Part shown: positions 44,993 to 55,284 of the stretch, piece by piece
Numbering within the stretch: position 1 is the first letter of the stretch
Layout of the letters: each line of letters opens with the position of its first letter
Source of the DNA: Steromphala cineraria
Lineage: Eukaryota; Mollusca; Gastropoda; Trochida; Trochidae
Direction of reading: 5' to 3'
Assembly (NCBI GenBank): GCA_916613615.1
Contig: OU744728.1
Span: 28,661,450 to 28,725,449, forward strand
DNA length: 64,000 nucleotides
Made by a program: the position numbers and the translations under genes
The notes under the pieces: generated by a model
Databases searched by the model: none
What the model was told of the DNA's origin: nothing
Seen by the model: the letters and a program-made list of their open reading frames with translations, nothing else

Positions 44993-46162
44993 ATGTTGAA
45001 ACTTTTCTCGCTAACAATTTTGTTAGAAACAATGCTGGTCAATGCAGAGACGTATAATGATACTGACGCCTTGTACAAGATCCTTAGAGAACGAAGCAAC
45101 CCTTCTGTGAGACCACGTGTAAACCAGTCTGATACTGTGGAGGTGGTGGTCAAGCTAAACCTCAACTCTGTGGTTGATCTGGATCAAGTTCAACAGCTTT
45201 TGACAGCCGACTTCTGGACAACTCTTTATTGGCAGGACAATCTTATGTCATGGAATGCATCTGAATTCGGAAAGATATCAGAAGCTATCGTACCTGTGGA
45301 ATATATGTGGATTCCGGATATAGTAGTGACACATTCTCGAAGACAATTCTCGGTCCATATTCCTGAACTCAACTTCGTTCGCGTAGATTCATCTGGTTGG
45401 GCGAGAAAAGACAATGTTCTAGAAACTGTGACATCGTGTACACTTAATGTTGCAAAGTTTCCTTTCGATAAACATTCCTGTGACGTTTACTTTTCATCTG
45501 CAAAATACACAGTGAACTACTTAAATGTCACCCGGTTGAATTGTCAGACACTTGGCATGAAAGATAATGGCGAATGGGTACTGAAAGGTTACAGTACAGG
45601 TGATGATATAGTAGAATCAGAATTTGGCCAAATGCAACTTCTTTCAGTCACATTGATTCTACAACGTCAGCCAATGTTCTACATCATCAATCTCCTTCTG
45701 CCAATTCTCATCATAACTACAGCCAATCCTTTTGTTTTTCTCGTCAAGGCAGACTCGGGAGAGAAAATATCTATTGCAGTAACAATTTTCCTTTCGTTTA
45801 CGGTTTTCATTTCTCTTCTTGGTGGTATGCTGCCTAAAACATCGAATAGTACCTCGATTGTCTCCCTTTATGTTTGCATCCAGTTCTTATTGAGCGGAAT
45901 GTATCTCATGATATGTGTGGTTAATCAGAGAGTTAGCAAGATGACATGTCATAATGTTCTCTCCAGATGCATGATGGGAGTGAATGACAGACAGTCAGAT
46001 GATAAGTCAAGGGCAGACAACTCAGGGTTCTCTAAAGGATGTATGGATATTGTTCACTTGAATGGAAGACTAGCAGACAAGCTTGACAAAATAATGTTCA
46101 TTGTATCCAGTAGTTTCTCTCTGTTTTTGTCATTCATGGTTATGTTTCTTATTATTTATTAA
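44993..46162 (+). CDS. Intronless nicotinic-type Cys-loop channel subunit, copy 1 (389 aa)
   Basis: Signal peptide at residues 1-18; extracellular domain to about 226 with YMWIPDIV (104-111) and N-glycosylation sites. The Cys-loop is C149-13 residues-C163 with FPFD. M1 is about 228-251, M2 about 259-279, M3 about 289-311 and M4 about 366-388. GEK before M2 gives Glu at -1', predicting cation selectivity. The loop C region lacks a vicinal cysteine pair. The M3-M4 loop is about 55 residues, short for the family. It is predicted to act at the plasma membrane as part of a pentamer; the ligand is unknown. No introns. The N terminus up to residue 90 is the source of the pseudogene fragments at 1.0 and 9.7-10.0 kb. 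Near-identical to the gene at 50241. Confidence 0.93.
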   Translation: MLKLFSLTILLETMLVNAETYNDTDALYKILRERSNPSVRPRVNQSDTVEVVVKLNLNSVVDLDQVQQLLTADFWTTLYWQDNLMSWNASEFGKISEAIVPVEYMWIPDIVVTHSRRQFSVHIPELNFVRVDSSGWARKDNVLETVTSCTLNVAKFPFDKHSCDVYFSSAKYTVNYLNVTRLNCQTLGMKDNGEWVLKGYSTGDDIVESEFGQMQLLSVTLILQRQPMFYIINLLLPILIITTANPFVFLVKADSGEKISIAVTIFLSFTVFISLLGGMLPKTSNSTSIVSLYVCIQFLLSGMYLMICVVNQRVSKMTCHNVLSRCMMGVNDRQSDDKSRADNSGFSKGCMDIVHLNGRLADKLDKIMFIVSSSFSLFLSFMVMFLIIY

Positions 46163-48139
46163 CTTGGGATTCAATACTTTGAAGATATACAAATCCTCAT
46201 GTTCATCTCTTAAGAAGGGGTCATATAAAGTATTATAAAGTGATGATAACAACTTGTTTATTATTTAGAAGATGTATTTCACATCTAAAAATGAGAAATT
46301 CTTTCCCGAGAAGTGACCTGATCATATTTTAAGTAACTGCATTTAAAAAAGTCACTGGTTACAGAATGAGAACCTATAAAACATTTAATTTTGTAACAAA
46401 GCTTTGACATTCAATTCAGTAAAAAATGGCTCAAGCCGACTTGTTTTCAGGATTTACTGAAAAAATCATTCTAAATCAACGTTAGCTTGTTAGATTTACG
46501 GATAGAACGCGAAAAAAACCCAATAAATATTCATAAATAGAATAATCATGACCTTTTGTCCTAGGTTTCTCATTAGGCATAAAACAAATTGAATGTTTCG
46601 TACGATGGGAATATTGATTTAGTCAATTTATCATTACACTCCCACAGCATAAATTTTCAATTTTAGATATAGGGGTGCGGAACTTTTATCTGTGTTCATA
46701 TTTGTAAACCTATTAAAATACAGTTGAATGATTGAAAGCTTCATTTTCCTCGATTGATAAATTCTTTATCATTATCCTCTCACTGACTGTTTTATGAATG
46801 TATGAAATCGTACTACAATATTTCTTCTTAACAACTTTAATTAGATACTCTGTTATAGTTAGGTCAAATGACCAATATATCAGTCTTGTTCGACTGACAA
46901 TCAATTAGTGCTCTTGTTTTAGCTTATTTGCTGGATCGATATATATTTATCCATTTACTAAACTCCTCTTTAATCAGTTTTACTAAGGAGTTGGGTAACA
47001 ATTTGACTGTCCTATTCTCAAATGGGTAGCAGCCTTGTAAAAATGTTCAATAAACCATGTAATAAGTAATAAATAACTGACTATTTGTTGTCTGACATCG
47101 TTGGATAAAACGCATCTTTTATGTCTAAGTATACATAAATGTTTATTTAAAAGAGCCAGTGTATCTTCATTTCATCAAACACGCTGTGTTCGTGAAATAC
47201 TGATGCCCCCGACGCCATGGTCAAGATCACGAGGTCAGAAGTTATGACATCATCTGAAAGGTCTTATGATCGATGTACATGTGAAATATCAAAGGTCCAT
47301 CCCCAAGCAATCAAACGTTATGAGCAGGATTAAAGTTCTTTTTGTTACAGACTGACAGGGCAAAAACAATTACATCCTACTTACACTTCGGCGTCCATGG
47401 CAACCATTCATAAAAGGGTCCTGTTCATTATCGATATCACGAACTCTTAAGCCAAAGAGTATTGACATCTGATGCAGGGACACTTTTGTAAACCCTTTCT
47501 CACAAGTTTTAAAACAATAAGTTATCGACAACAAAGACACATTAGTGAACTGAAAATATCGATTATCAAATAAAATAAGCTGGAATACAATCAAAATAGT
47601 TACAGGTTTTGCTAGAATCAAAATATTTAATCACCCAATAACATTGTCGACTTTACTTTGCACTAGACATAACAAATTGAAGAAATACACAATTTATCAT
47701 TTATGTTGCACCACTACTTTCGTATTGTTACGAATTGTTTTTAGAATTATCCAAAATAATTGAATAATGATACGTAATTATTTTTTTCCATTGATACGCT
47801 GTAAAATTTGGGCTTAACTTCTTATTGAATTGTTTAAAGAACCTTTTTATTCGAAAACCAAAGAAAACGGTTTTTAAGTAGAAACCACTGTCGAAGTTCA
47901 ACTGTCTATGTTGACACTAATTACGCGTCTTAGACCTTCAAAATTAAAACGAAATGCACAACCTGTGAAACTTTGTCTTGAAGCAGGCTCATAATCATTG
48001 AGTGCACGAATTTTGCAAGCCCAAAACAATTACTTCGTGCCTTGCGCTTTGACATAAATAATAAATATAATGAACATTTTTAAGCCTAATATCCAGTGCA
48101 AGCACTGCTCATTGGCTGTTCATTATAACCCTGAAGGAA
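46163..48139. other. 3' DNA of block A1, no gene seen
   Basis: 3' UTR and spacer; ORFs at 46713 and 47370 lack resemblance to any family. A possible AATAAA lies near 46523. Most of it is repeated after the second receptor gene. Confidence 0.4.
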
Positions 48140-48376
48140 TTGTACTTTCAAAGCCGCTACTAGCGCTTCGCGCGACCACATAGATCCGTACTTCCCGTAT
48201 TCAGGTACCCAATTGTACAGCTGGGTAGACTGAGTGCAATGTGGATGAAGTGCCTTGCCCAAAGACACAACACGGTGTAAAGCCCAGGTCACAAATCTTT
48301 GGTGTCTCCACCTGGATTCGAACCCGGGTCTTTGGCGTGATAGGCCAGCACGCTGACCACTACACCACCGCGCTCC
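48140..48376 (-). mobile_element. tRNA-derived SINE, copy 1
   Basis: Minus strand head GGAGCGCGGTGGTGTAGTGG (A box) and GGGTTCGAATCC (B box) at 48301-48376, body to 48140. It lies at the end of block A1 and is present at the same place in A2, so it predates the duplication. Confidence 0.78.
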
Positions 48377-48404
48377 ACATGCAAGAAGCACGTGTAAAGA
48401 TACT

Positions 48405-49757
48405 CCCGATTCGTGACCAAACATTTTGATCTAATTTTGCTCAGTTTCTATGTTAAATCGTAACATTGTAGAACAGTAAAATGACCCATAAGACCCACTC
48501 GAAAATGTAAAAGGGACGAAAAAAATAGATCAAGATGAACTCAAATGTCGAAATCTATGGATCGGTTATGCTCTCTTGATGAGGTCTGGTTGTAAATATC
48601 TAACATAATATATTTACCAACCACAGTTTTAACATCAGCTTGCGCTAAACGCACAGGAGGGAATATTGCACTTTCATTAATCTTATCATTTGATTAAATC
48701 AATGCACCTAATGTTATTGTGCACCTACGTAGCAAATAATTCTTGATCAAAAAGGAATTTATGATCATGCAGTTACAACAACATAACTTTGATTGGTATC
48801 TTGAGGCATGCTATGAATCTGGTAGAAACGCTAGTGAAATGAATTATTTCAAATGTCAAGCCATCGAAATTGATTTTAGAGAAACTGCGAGGAGAGATTG
48901 GATAGATAACATAAATAGAAGAAAAACAACTTCACATTGGCTTTCTAAAAAAACAAACTAAAAAAAGATATTCAAGAAACTATCCTGAAAAGAAAGATAG
49001 ATATTTTCACCATTTTTACCAATATCAATGTTGTCTAAGATCTATTTCAAAGCTAATTCGTGTTTTCCTAAAAGTGCTTACTTGTTACGGGTTTTCTAAT
49101 AAAAACAGAATGAAAAAAGTATCATATCCCCTGTCGCAATGAAGATGTGAGACGAAATAATAAACCTCGAAAATATGGTCACCCGAGTTGACTTGTGTCT
49201 GTTGTTTCTCAAAATGTGTCGTATACAAAGTTTAGAGACTAAAGGTACAACGGTCCATGAGATATGGCTCCATCAACATCTTAAAGGGGCAGTAGCACGT
49301 TTTTAGTGGGGATATAAGGTGATGTCAGGAAAATGAAAATAAATGGTTCCAATTGAAAGACAATGTATTAAAACCAAATGAAGCAGTAATAAATCAGGTA
49401 AAGTTTAGCCATGCAATTTTCTTACAAAAAATGAATTAAAGGTGTTCACACCACAAATGGCTGCCAATGGACTTTAGGTGAATCTTTATAATTTGTTCCC
49501 TGACTATGGATGATTGGTTTGTGTAATGAGATTTTTGACACCATCAAGATAATACATATATCATGAACGTACAATTATCAGTGAAAAAATATAATTAAAA
49601 AAAAAGTGCTCCTTTTAACTGTTTATTTAACTTTAAACTAAGGTCGAAGTCGTCAAATTCAACCGGGCTCTGTTTATTCCCAATATGAAGACTTGTAACA
49701 AATTCCAAGAGTCGGTGTGCAGGGGTTTATGAGACCTCGAGCTAACAAGAGCAATAC
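48405..49757 (+). repeat. Duplication block B2 (homologous to 26981-28212)
   Basis: See block B1. Here B2 joins directly to A2 at 49751-49770, preserving the sequence gcaatacagaagtacagaac that was interrupted in the first unit. It carries a 72-codon ORF at 48743 (IMQLQQHNFDWYLEACYESG ... RRDWIDNINRRKT) that is disrupted in B1 by absence of ~150 bp; family unknown. Confidence 0.88.
49285..49618 (+). mobile_element. MITE copy G inside block B2
   Basis: Same position and same shortened right end as copy D, confirming a shared origin by block duplication. Confidence 0.85.
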
Positions 49758-50202
49758 AGAAGTACAGAACAAAAAAATAATGACAACCACTTCGTACTCC
49801 GCAGCGCCAGAGGAAATAATCAAACCTTAAAATTGTGTTATACTTAGTATATATTCTCTAGCATTGATGACAGAATGCAAGTCAATATTGATAAAGATAC
49901 AATGTGTGCGCAGATTAATGTACCACAATTTTGGTATAATAGCCTTTATCATGAAACAGGTTTCATTCATCAAATATAATGGATTTCTGAACAAATGACA
50001 ATTGATGATTTGCAATGCTTAGCATCGCCATACATATATAGCTGCTCATTGGTGAGAACAGTCCGTTAGCTACAGCCTACCTGTATAACTGGTCTAGAGT
50101 CAATTTGCACTTCACTTACCACTATCTGATAATTAGTAGTGGAACCATCATGTGGTTAAAAACTGATTAGCATAATGCTCAAACTGTGTAAACCTGCCGG
50201 TG

Positions 50203-50208
50203 TATAAG
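50203..50208 (+). promoter_or_regulatory. TATA-like box upstream of the receptor at 50241
   Basis: TATAAG, conserved with the first copy, but only 33 nt before the ATG because about 20 bp between them are missing here. Transcription may therefore start almost at the ATG, or from another site. Confidence 0.4.
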
Positions 50209-50240
50209 CAGTTTAGAATCGGATGAGGCATTGAAACAAA

Positions 50241-51410
50241 ATGTTGAAACTTATCTCGCTGACAATTTTGTTAGAAGCAATGCTGGGCAATGTAGAGGCG
50301 TATAATGATACTAACGACTTGTACAGGATCCTTAGAGAACGAAGCAACCCTTCTGTGAGACCACGTGTAAACCAGTCTGATACTGTGGAGGTGGTGGTCA
50401 AGCTAAACCTCAACTCTGTGGTTGATCTGGATCAAGTTCAACAGCTTTTGACAGCCGACTTCTGGACAACTCTTTATTGGCAGGATAATCTTATGTCATG
50501 GAATACATCTGAATTCGGAAAGATATCAGAAGCTATCGTACCTGTGGAATATATGTGGATTCCGGATATAGTAGTGACACATTCTCGAAGACCATTCTCG
50601 TTCCATATTCCTGAACTCAACTTCGTTCGCGTAGATTCATCTGGTTGGGCGAGAAAAGACAACGTTCTAGAAACAGTGACATCGTGTACACTTAATGTTG
50701 CAAAGTTTCCTTTCGATAAACATTCCTGTGACGTTTACTTTTCATCTGCAAAATACACAGTGAACTACTTAAATGTCACCCGGTTGAATTGTCAGACACT
50801 TGGCATGAAAGATAATGGCGAATGGGTACTGAAAGGTTACAGTACAGGTGATGATATAGTAGAATCAGAATTTGGCCAAATGCAACTCCTTTCACTCACA
50901 TTGATTCTACAACGTCAGCCAATGTTCTACATCATAAATCTCCTTCTGCCAATTCTCATCATAACTACAGCCAATCCTTTTGTTTTTCTCGTCAAGGCCG
51001 ACTCGGGAGAGAAAATATCCATTGCAGTAACAATTTTCCTTTCGTTTACTGTTTTCATTTCTCTTCTTGGTGGTATGCTGCCTAAAACATCGAATAGTAC
51101 CTCGATTGTCTCCCTTTATGTTTGCATCCAGTTCTTATTGAGCGGAATGTATCTCATGATATGTGTGGTTATTCAGAGAGTTAGCAAGATGACATGTCAT
51201 AATGTTCTCTCCAGATGCATGATGAGAGTGAATGACAGACAGTCAGATGATAAGTCAAGGGCAGACAACTCAGGGTTCTCTAAAGGATGTATGGATATTG
51301 TTCACTTGAATGGAAGACTAGCAGACAAGCTTGACAAAATAATGTTCATTGTATCCAGTAGTTTCTCTCTGTTTTTGTCATTCATGGTTATGTTTCTTAT
51401 TGTTTATTAA
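50241..51410 (+). CDS. Intronless nicotinic-type Cys-loop channel subunit, copy 2 (389 aa)
   Basis: Same length and architecture as copy 1; I count about 15 residue differences. About eight fall in residues 1-30 (signal peptide and extreme N terminus: F5I, T13A, V16G, A18V, T20A, D25N, A26D, K29R). Others include A89T (the NxS/T sequon is kept), Q118P and V121F in the extracellular domain, V219L before M1, N311I at the end of M3 and G329R in the cytoplasmic loop. All Cys-loop, M2 and GEK residues are unchanged, so both copies look functional. They could assemble together or be expressed differently. Confidence 0.93.
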   Translation: MLKLISLTILLEAMLGNVEAYNDTNDLYRILRERSNPSVRPRVNQSDTVEVVVKLNLNSVVDLDQVQQLLTADFWTTLYWQDNLMSWNTSEFGKISEAIVPVEYMWIPDIVVTHSRRPFSFHIPELNFVRVDSSGWARKDNVLETVTSCTLNVAKFPFDKHSCDVYFSSAKYTVNYLNVTRLNCQTLGMKDNGEWVLKGYSTGDDIVESEFGQMQLLSLTLILQRQPMFYIINLLLPILIITTANPFVFLVKADSGEKISIAVTIFLSFTVFISLLGGMLPKTSNSTSIVSLYVCIQFLLSGMYLMICVVIQRVSKMTCHNVLSRCMMRVNDRQSDDKSRADNSGFSKGCMDIVHLNGRLADKLDKIMFIVSSSFSLFLSFMVMFLIVY

Positions 51411-52639
51411 CTTGGGATTCAATACTTTGAAGATATACAAATCCTCATGTTCATCTCTTAAGAAGGGGTCATATAAAGTATTATAAAATGATGATAACAA
51501 CTTGTTTATTATGTAGAAGATGTATTTCACATCTACAAATGAGAAAATCTTTCCAGATAAGTGACCTGATCATATTTAAAGTAACTGCATTTAAAAACGT
51601 CACTGGTTACAGAATGGGAACCTATAAAACATTTAATTTTGTAACAAAGCTTTGACAGACAATTCAGTAAAATTTGGCTCAAGACGACTTGTTTTCAGGA
51701 TTTACTGAAACAATCGTTCTAAATCAACGTTAGCGTGTTAGATTTACGGATAGAACGCGAAAAAAACCCCAATAAATATTCATAAATCGAATAATCATGA
51801 CCTTTTGTCCTAGGTTTCTCATTAGGCATAAAACAAATTGAATGTTTCGTACGATGGGAATATTGATTTAGTCAATTTATCATTACACTCCCACAGCATA
51901 AAATTTTAATTCTAAATATAAGGGTGCGGAACTTTTATCTGTGTTCATATTTGTAAACCTACTAAAATACAGTTGAATGATTGAAAGCTTCATTTTCCTC
52001 GATTGATTAATTCTTTATCATTATCCTCTCTTCTTGTCGTGTTCGACTGACAATCAATTAGTGCTCTTGTTTTAGCTTATTTGCTGGATCGATATATAGT
52101 TATCCATTTACTAAACTCCCCGAAATCGAGTCCCCTTTAATCAGTTTTACTAAGGAGTTAGGTAAAAATGTGACTGTCCTATTCTCAAATGGGTAACAGC
52201 CTTGTAAAACTGTTCAATAAACTATGTAATAAGTACTAAATAACTGACTATTTGTTGTCTGATATCGCTGGATAAAACGCATCTTTTATGTCTAAGTATA
52301 CGTAAATGTTTATTTAAAAGAGCCTGTGTATCTTCATTTCATCAAACACGCTGTGTTTGTGAAATACTGATGCCCCCGACGCCATGGTCAAGATCACGAG
52401 GTCAGAAGTTATGACCTCATCTTAAAGGTCTTATGATCGATGTACATGTGAAATATCAAAGGTCCATCCCCAAGCAATCAAACGTAATGAGCAGGATTAA
52501 CGTTCTTTTTGTTACAGACTGACAGGGCAAAAACAATTACATCCCACTTACACTTCGGCGTCCATGGCAACCATTCATAAAAGGGTCCTGTTCATTATCG
52601 ATATCACGAACTCTTAAGCCAAAGAGTATTTTTGTATTA

Positions 52640-52877
52640 TTGTACTTTCAAAGCCGCTACTAAGCGCTTCGCGCGACCACATAGATCCGTACTTCCCGTA
52701 TTCAGGTACCCAATTGTACAGCTGGGTAGACTGAGTGCAATGTGGATGAAGTGCCTTGCCAAAGGACACGACACGGTGTAAACCTCAGGTCACAAATCTT
52801 TGGTGTCTCCACCTGGATTCGAACCCGGGTCTTTGGCGTGATAGGCCAGCACGCTAACCACTACACCACCGCGCTCC
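52640..52877 (-). mobile_element. tRNA-derived SINE, copy 2
   Basis: Paralogue of 48140-48376 carried by the block duplication; head at 52802-52877. One extra base in the body (ctaagcgcttcg versus ctagcgcttcg). Confidence 0.78.
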
Positions 52878-53045
52878 ACATGCAAGAAGCACGTGCCTCG
52901 AGCTTTGACACGCAAGAAGAACGTGCTCGCACACCCTTTATAGTACTACACACTTCAGGGGCCCTTTGAGGGTTGTTGAAATTAGATTAAAAATAAAAAC
53001 TATCAAATTTGTTGGAGTGTTCTCGGATCAAGTGAGATGTAAGTC

Positions 53046-53193
53046 AGTTACTAGCATAGTTAATGGCATGCATCGGATAACGACAGGAACACTTTTTCCT
53101 CGAGCCCCGGTCCTCGGCTGCGGTTCGGACGGGCCTCTCGGACAAAGTGTCCCTGCCATTATCCGATGCATGCCATTAACTATGCTAGTAACT
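53046..53193. repeat. 148-bp near-perfect palindrome with GC-rich centre
   Basis: Arms of about 50 bp (53046-53096 and 53141-53193) begin AGTTACTAGCATAGTTAATG and contain GGCATGCATCGGATAA in inverse orientation. The ~45-bp centre is strongly GC-rich (ccccggtcctcggctgcggttcgg) and can extend the fold, in sharp contrast to the AT-rich surroundings. It is either a foldback mobile element or a transcribed hairpin. Confidence 0.8.
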
Positions 53194-54839
53194 ATTACTT
53201 ACACGTCATAAGTCATTTGAATATCATGAGGAGGACAGAAGCGAAGCGAGTTTGGTTAAAACATATTTTATTGACAAAAAGGTCAAATTGGTTAGGCCAA
53301 CAATTACTTCGCCGTTTCCCTTATATGCAGTTGATTATGTTGAATATGTTTTAACAATTTACAAATATGAATTAACATATTTTACAATTAGGCATTGTGT
53401 AACGAATTTACAGTGAAATTAAGTAATGTACAGATATTTATGTAAAATAGATTGTATAAAATCTGATATATATATACACCCATTAAAACATACTAAAAAT
53501 ATTTGATTTTGTTAAGTTTAAATAATTCACTAGAAAATATAATGGGCGAATTAAACATAACATCAAAATTAAAATTTTTAAAAATCTTTTAGTTAAAATT
53601 ATTAAATATTGCACGAACTTGAAAGTGAAATACTATTTCCGTTGTTTACGTTACCTTTCCAAAACGTTTTCTCTTTTTGATAGACAAAAATAATCAAAAT
53701 TTGAGAATAATTTTTTTTTCCATAATGATATTGTTTACAGATGAAGAAACACAAAGGTTTATAAGGATTTCGATCTCTTAGATGATCATCAAATTAGAGA
53801 CTCTATTTATCTAGTATTCTATGTCAGAAAATAAAAGGTGAATTAAGAATAAACATAAAATGGTCAATATATGCATTAATGCTATAAATTGATCAAACAG
53901 ATGGGAGTTTTGATAAGCCTTAAAATGGAAGATTTCTGTTCAAATAATTTTGATAAAAAAAATCCATAAAACTAGTCACCTGATATAACACTTTTCACCA
54001 GACACAAATTAAACAATTGTTTAAAACGATACCTAGATCTCCTATGAAAACGAAGTGATCTTTTGTAAAACTTCTATACTACAAATTGATAACAATGTAA
54101 AAAGAGATGGACATAATAGAAAATAGTCGGTAAAATAATTCATTCTCAAATACACGTCATGACTGTAATTCATTATATAAAAATCATGGGTTCTGTTGCT
54201 TAATTTCATGCAGCAATTGCACATTTGACTTGAGTGTTTATCTGTCTACATTTATACATATTATATACAATACATGTTACTTTCACCTGATAAACAACCA
54301 ATGTAGACAAAACAAAAACCCTGTGACCAATCTTATATAAGTTCGAACTCATGATACTTGAAATACTTCAAGGGCATTTAGAAGTTGGGACAATGATATG
54401 GATGTCAACTTGTTTATTTCACTTCGTGTGACATCCAAGTTGACATCCATATCATTGTCTTGTACCATAATAATTATAAAATCATTTACTTGCATTACTA
54501 TAAAACATCATTAATTGAATAAAACTGATCATGGTACAGGTAACAAAGTAAGTCCTTGATAAAAGATTATATTTTCTTAACCTCTGGAATCAGAATCTAA
54601 ATCTGTTGACATTTATCATTTTGAAATATGATTCATGTCGTTCATAATGATTTCACGCTTTAAAATTATGAACAGCATCAACTTAAGTGAACGTCATTTG
54701 TCTTCTCTAATGAATGAAATGCATATGACTATGTTGTAGACCTTGAAAACAGCTGAATAATAATGAAATTTCAGATTCGTTGAATACATGTCTTCTCGGT
54801 TGTCTTGAATATTCAAATGTTTGATAACACATTTATGTG
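53194..54839. other. AT-rich spacer with one perfect hairpin
   Basis: No gene. The hairpin is listed separately. The spacer is among the most AT-rich parts of the window. Confidence 0.4.
54389..54459. repeat. Perfect 24-bp inverted repeat, 23-bp loop
   Basis: GACAATGATATGGATGTCAA continues to CTTG at 54412; its exact complement lies at 54436-54459. The arm length and small loop resemble a small-RNA precursor or a very recent foldback. No other copy was noticed. Confidence 0.75.
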
Positions 54840-55284
54840 TGGGTTTTCTTCTGTGTGGACTTTCATGCTTTCCTATAGGGTAGCCGATCTTGGAAATAAT
54901 TGATCACACTCGTCCACTTTGCATTTCTTTACTCCTGTGTGAATTTGCTTGTATTTTTACAACTTGTTTGAATACATACATGTTTTATCCCCTAATTCAC
55001 ATTCATATAGATTTTTTCCTGTATGGATTCTCATGTGACTGCCGGCTACCGGGTTGTGGTAATATTGCATGAGACACATGACGTTTATATGTATTATTCT
55101 TACATGAGGATCATCATGTGTGTCTGCAAGTTGCTCAAACCTATGAATGTTATATCGCATACAACATGAATGATCGTTTTTCTGTGTAATTTTTCTTTTG
55201 TACACAGGTCCCAAACATGTTCTATCAAACACTTCACATATGTGTGAGTTCGATTATTGTAGGCCTTGAAAATAAATAACGCAT
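54840..55284 (-). pseudogene. Decayed C2H2 finger array downstream of the zinc-finger gene
   Basis: Minus-strand frames contain recognisable finger pieces: SHMRIHTGKNLYECELGDKT, VCDITFIGLSNLQTHMMIL, SMKVHTEENPHI. They are separated by frameshifts and stops. They follow in the same direction directly after the stop of the 9-finger protein, so the ancestral protein was longer. Confidence 0.75.

Larger units (their letters stand above)
44490..48404 (+). repeat. Duplication block A1 (homologous to 49761-52890)
   Basis: Starts agtacagaacaaaaaaataatg, exactly as A2. It carries the receptor gene, its promoter region and ~2 kb of 3' DNA ending in a SINE. A2 lacks about 670 bp (the equivalent of 47465-48135) and about 130 bp near 46790-46880. 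The high identity in non-coding DNA points to a recent duplication or to conversion. Confidence 0.9.
49761..52890 (+). repeat. Duplication block A2
   Basis: Second copy of the receptor-bearing block, with small deletions relative to A1. It ends in the same SINE and the string gcgctccacatgcaagaagc, after which the two units diverge. Confidence 0.9.

Noticed and set aside
48301..48376. tRNA gene
   Set aside because: tRNA-like head of a SINE that is copied with its body at 52802-52877.
50213..50413. Antisense ORFs over the receptor genes (also 44965-45165, 45226-45414, 50474-50662)
   Set aside because: Shadows of the real coding strand; duplicated only because the genes are.
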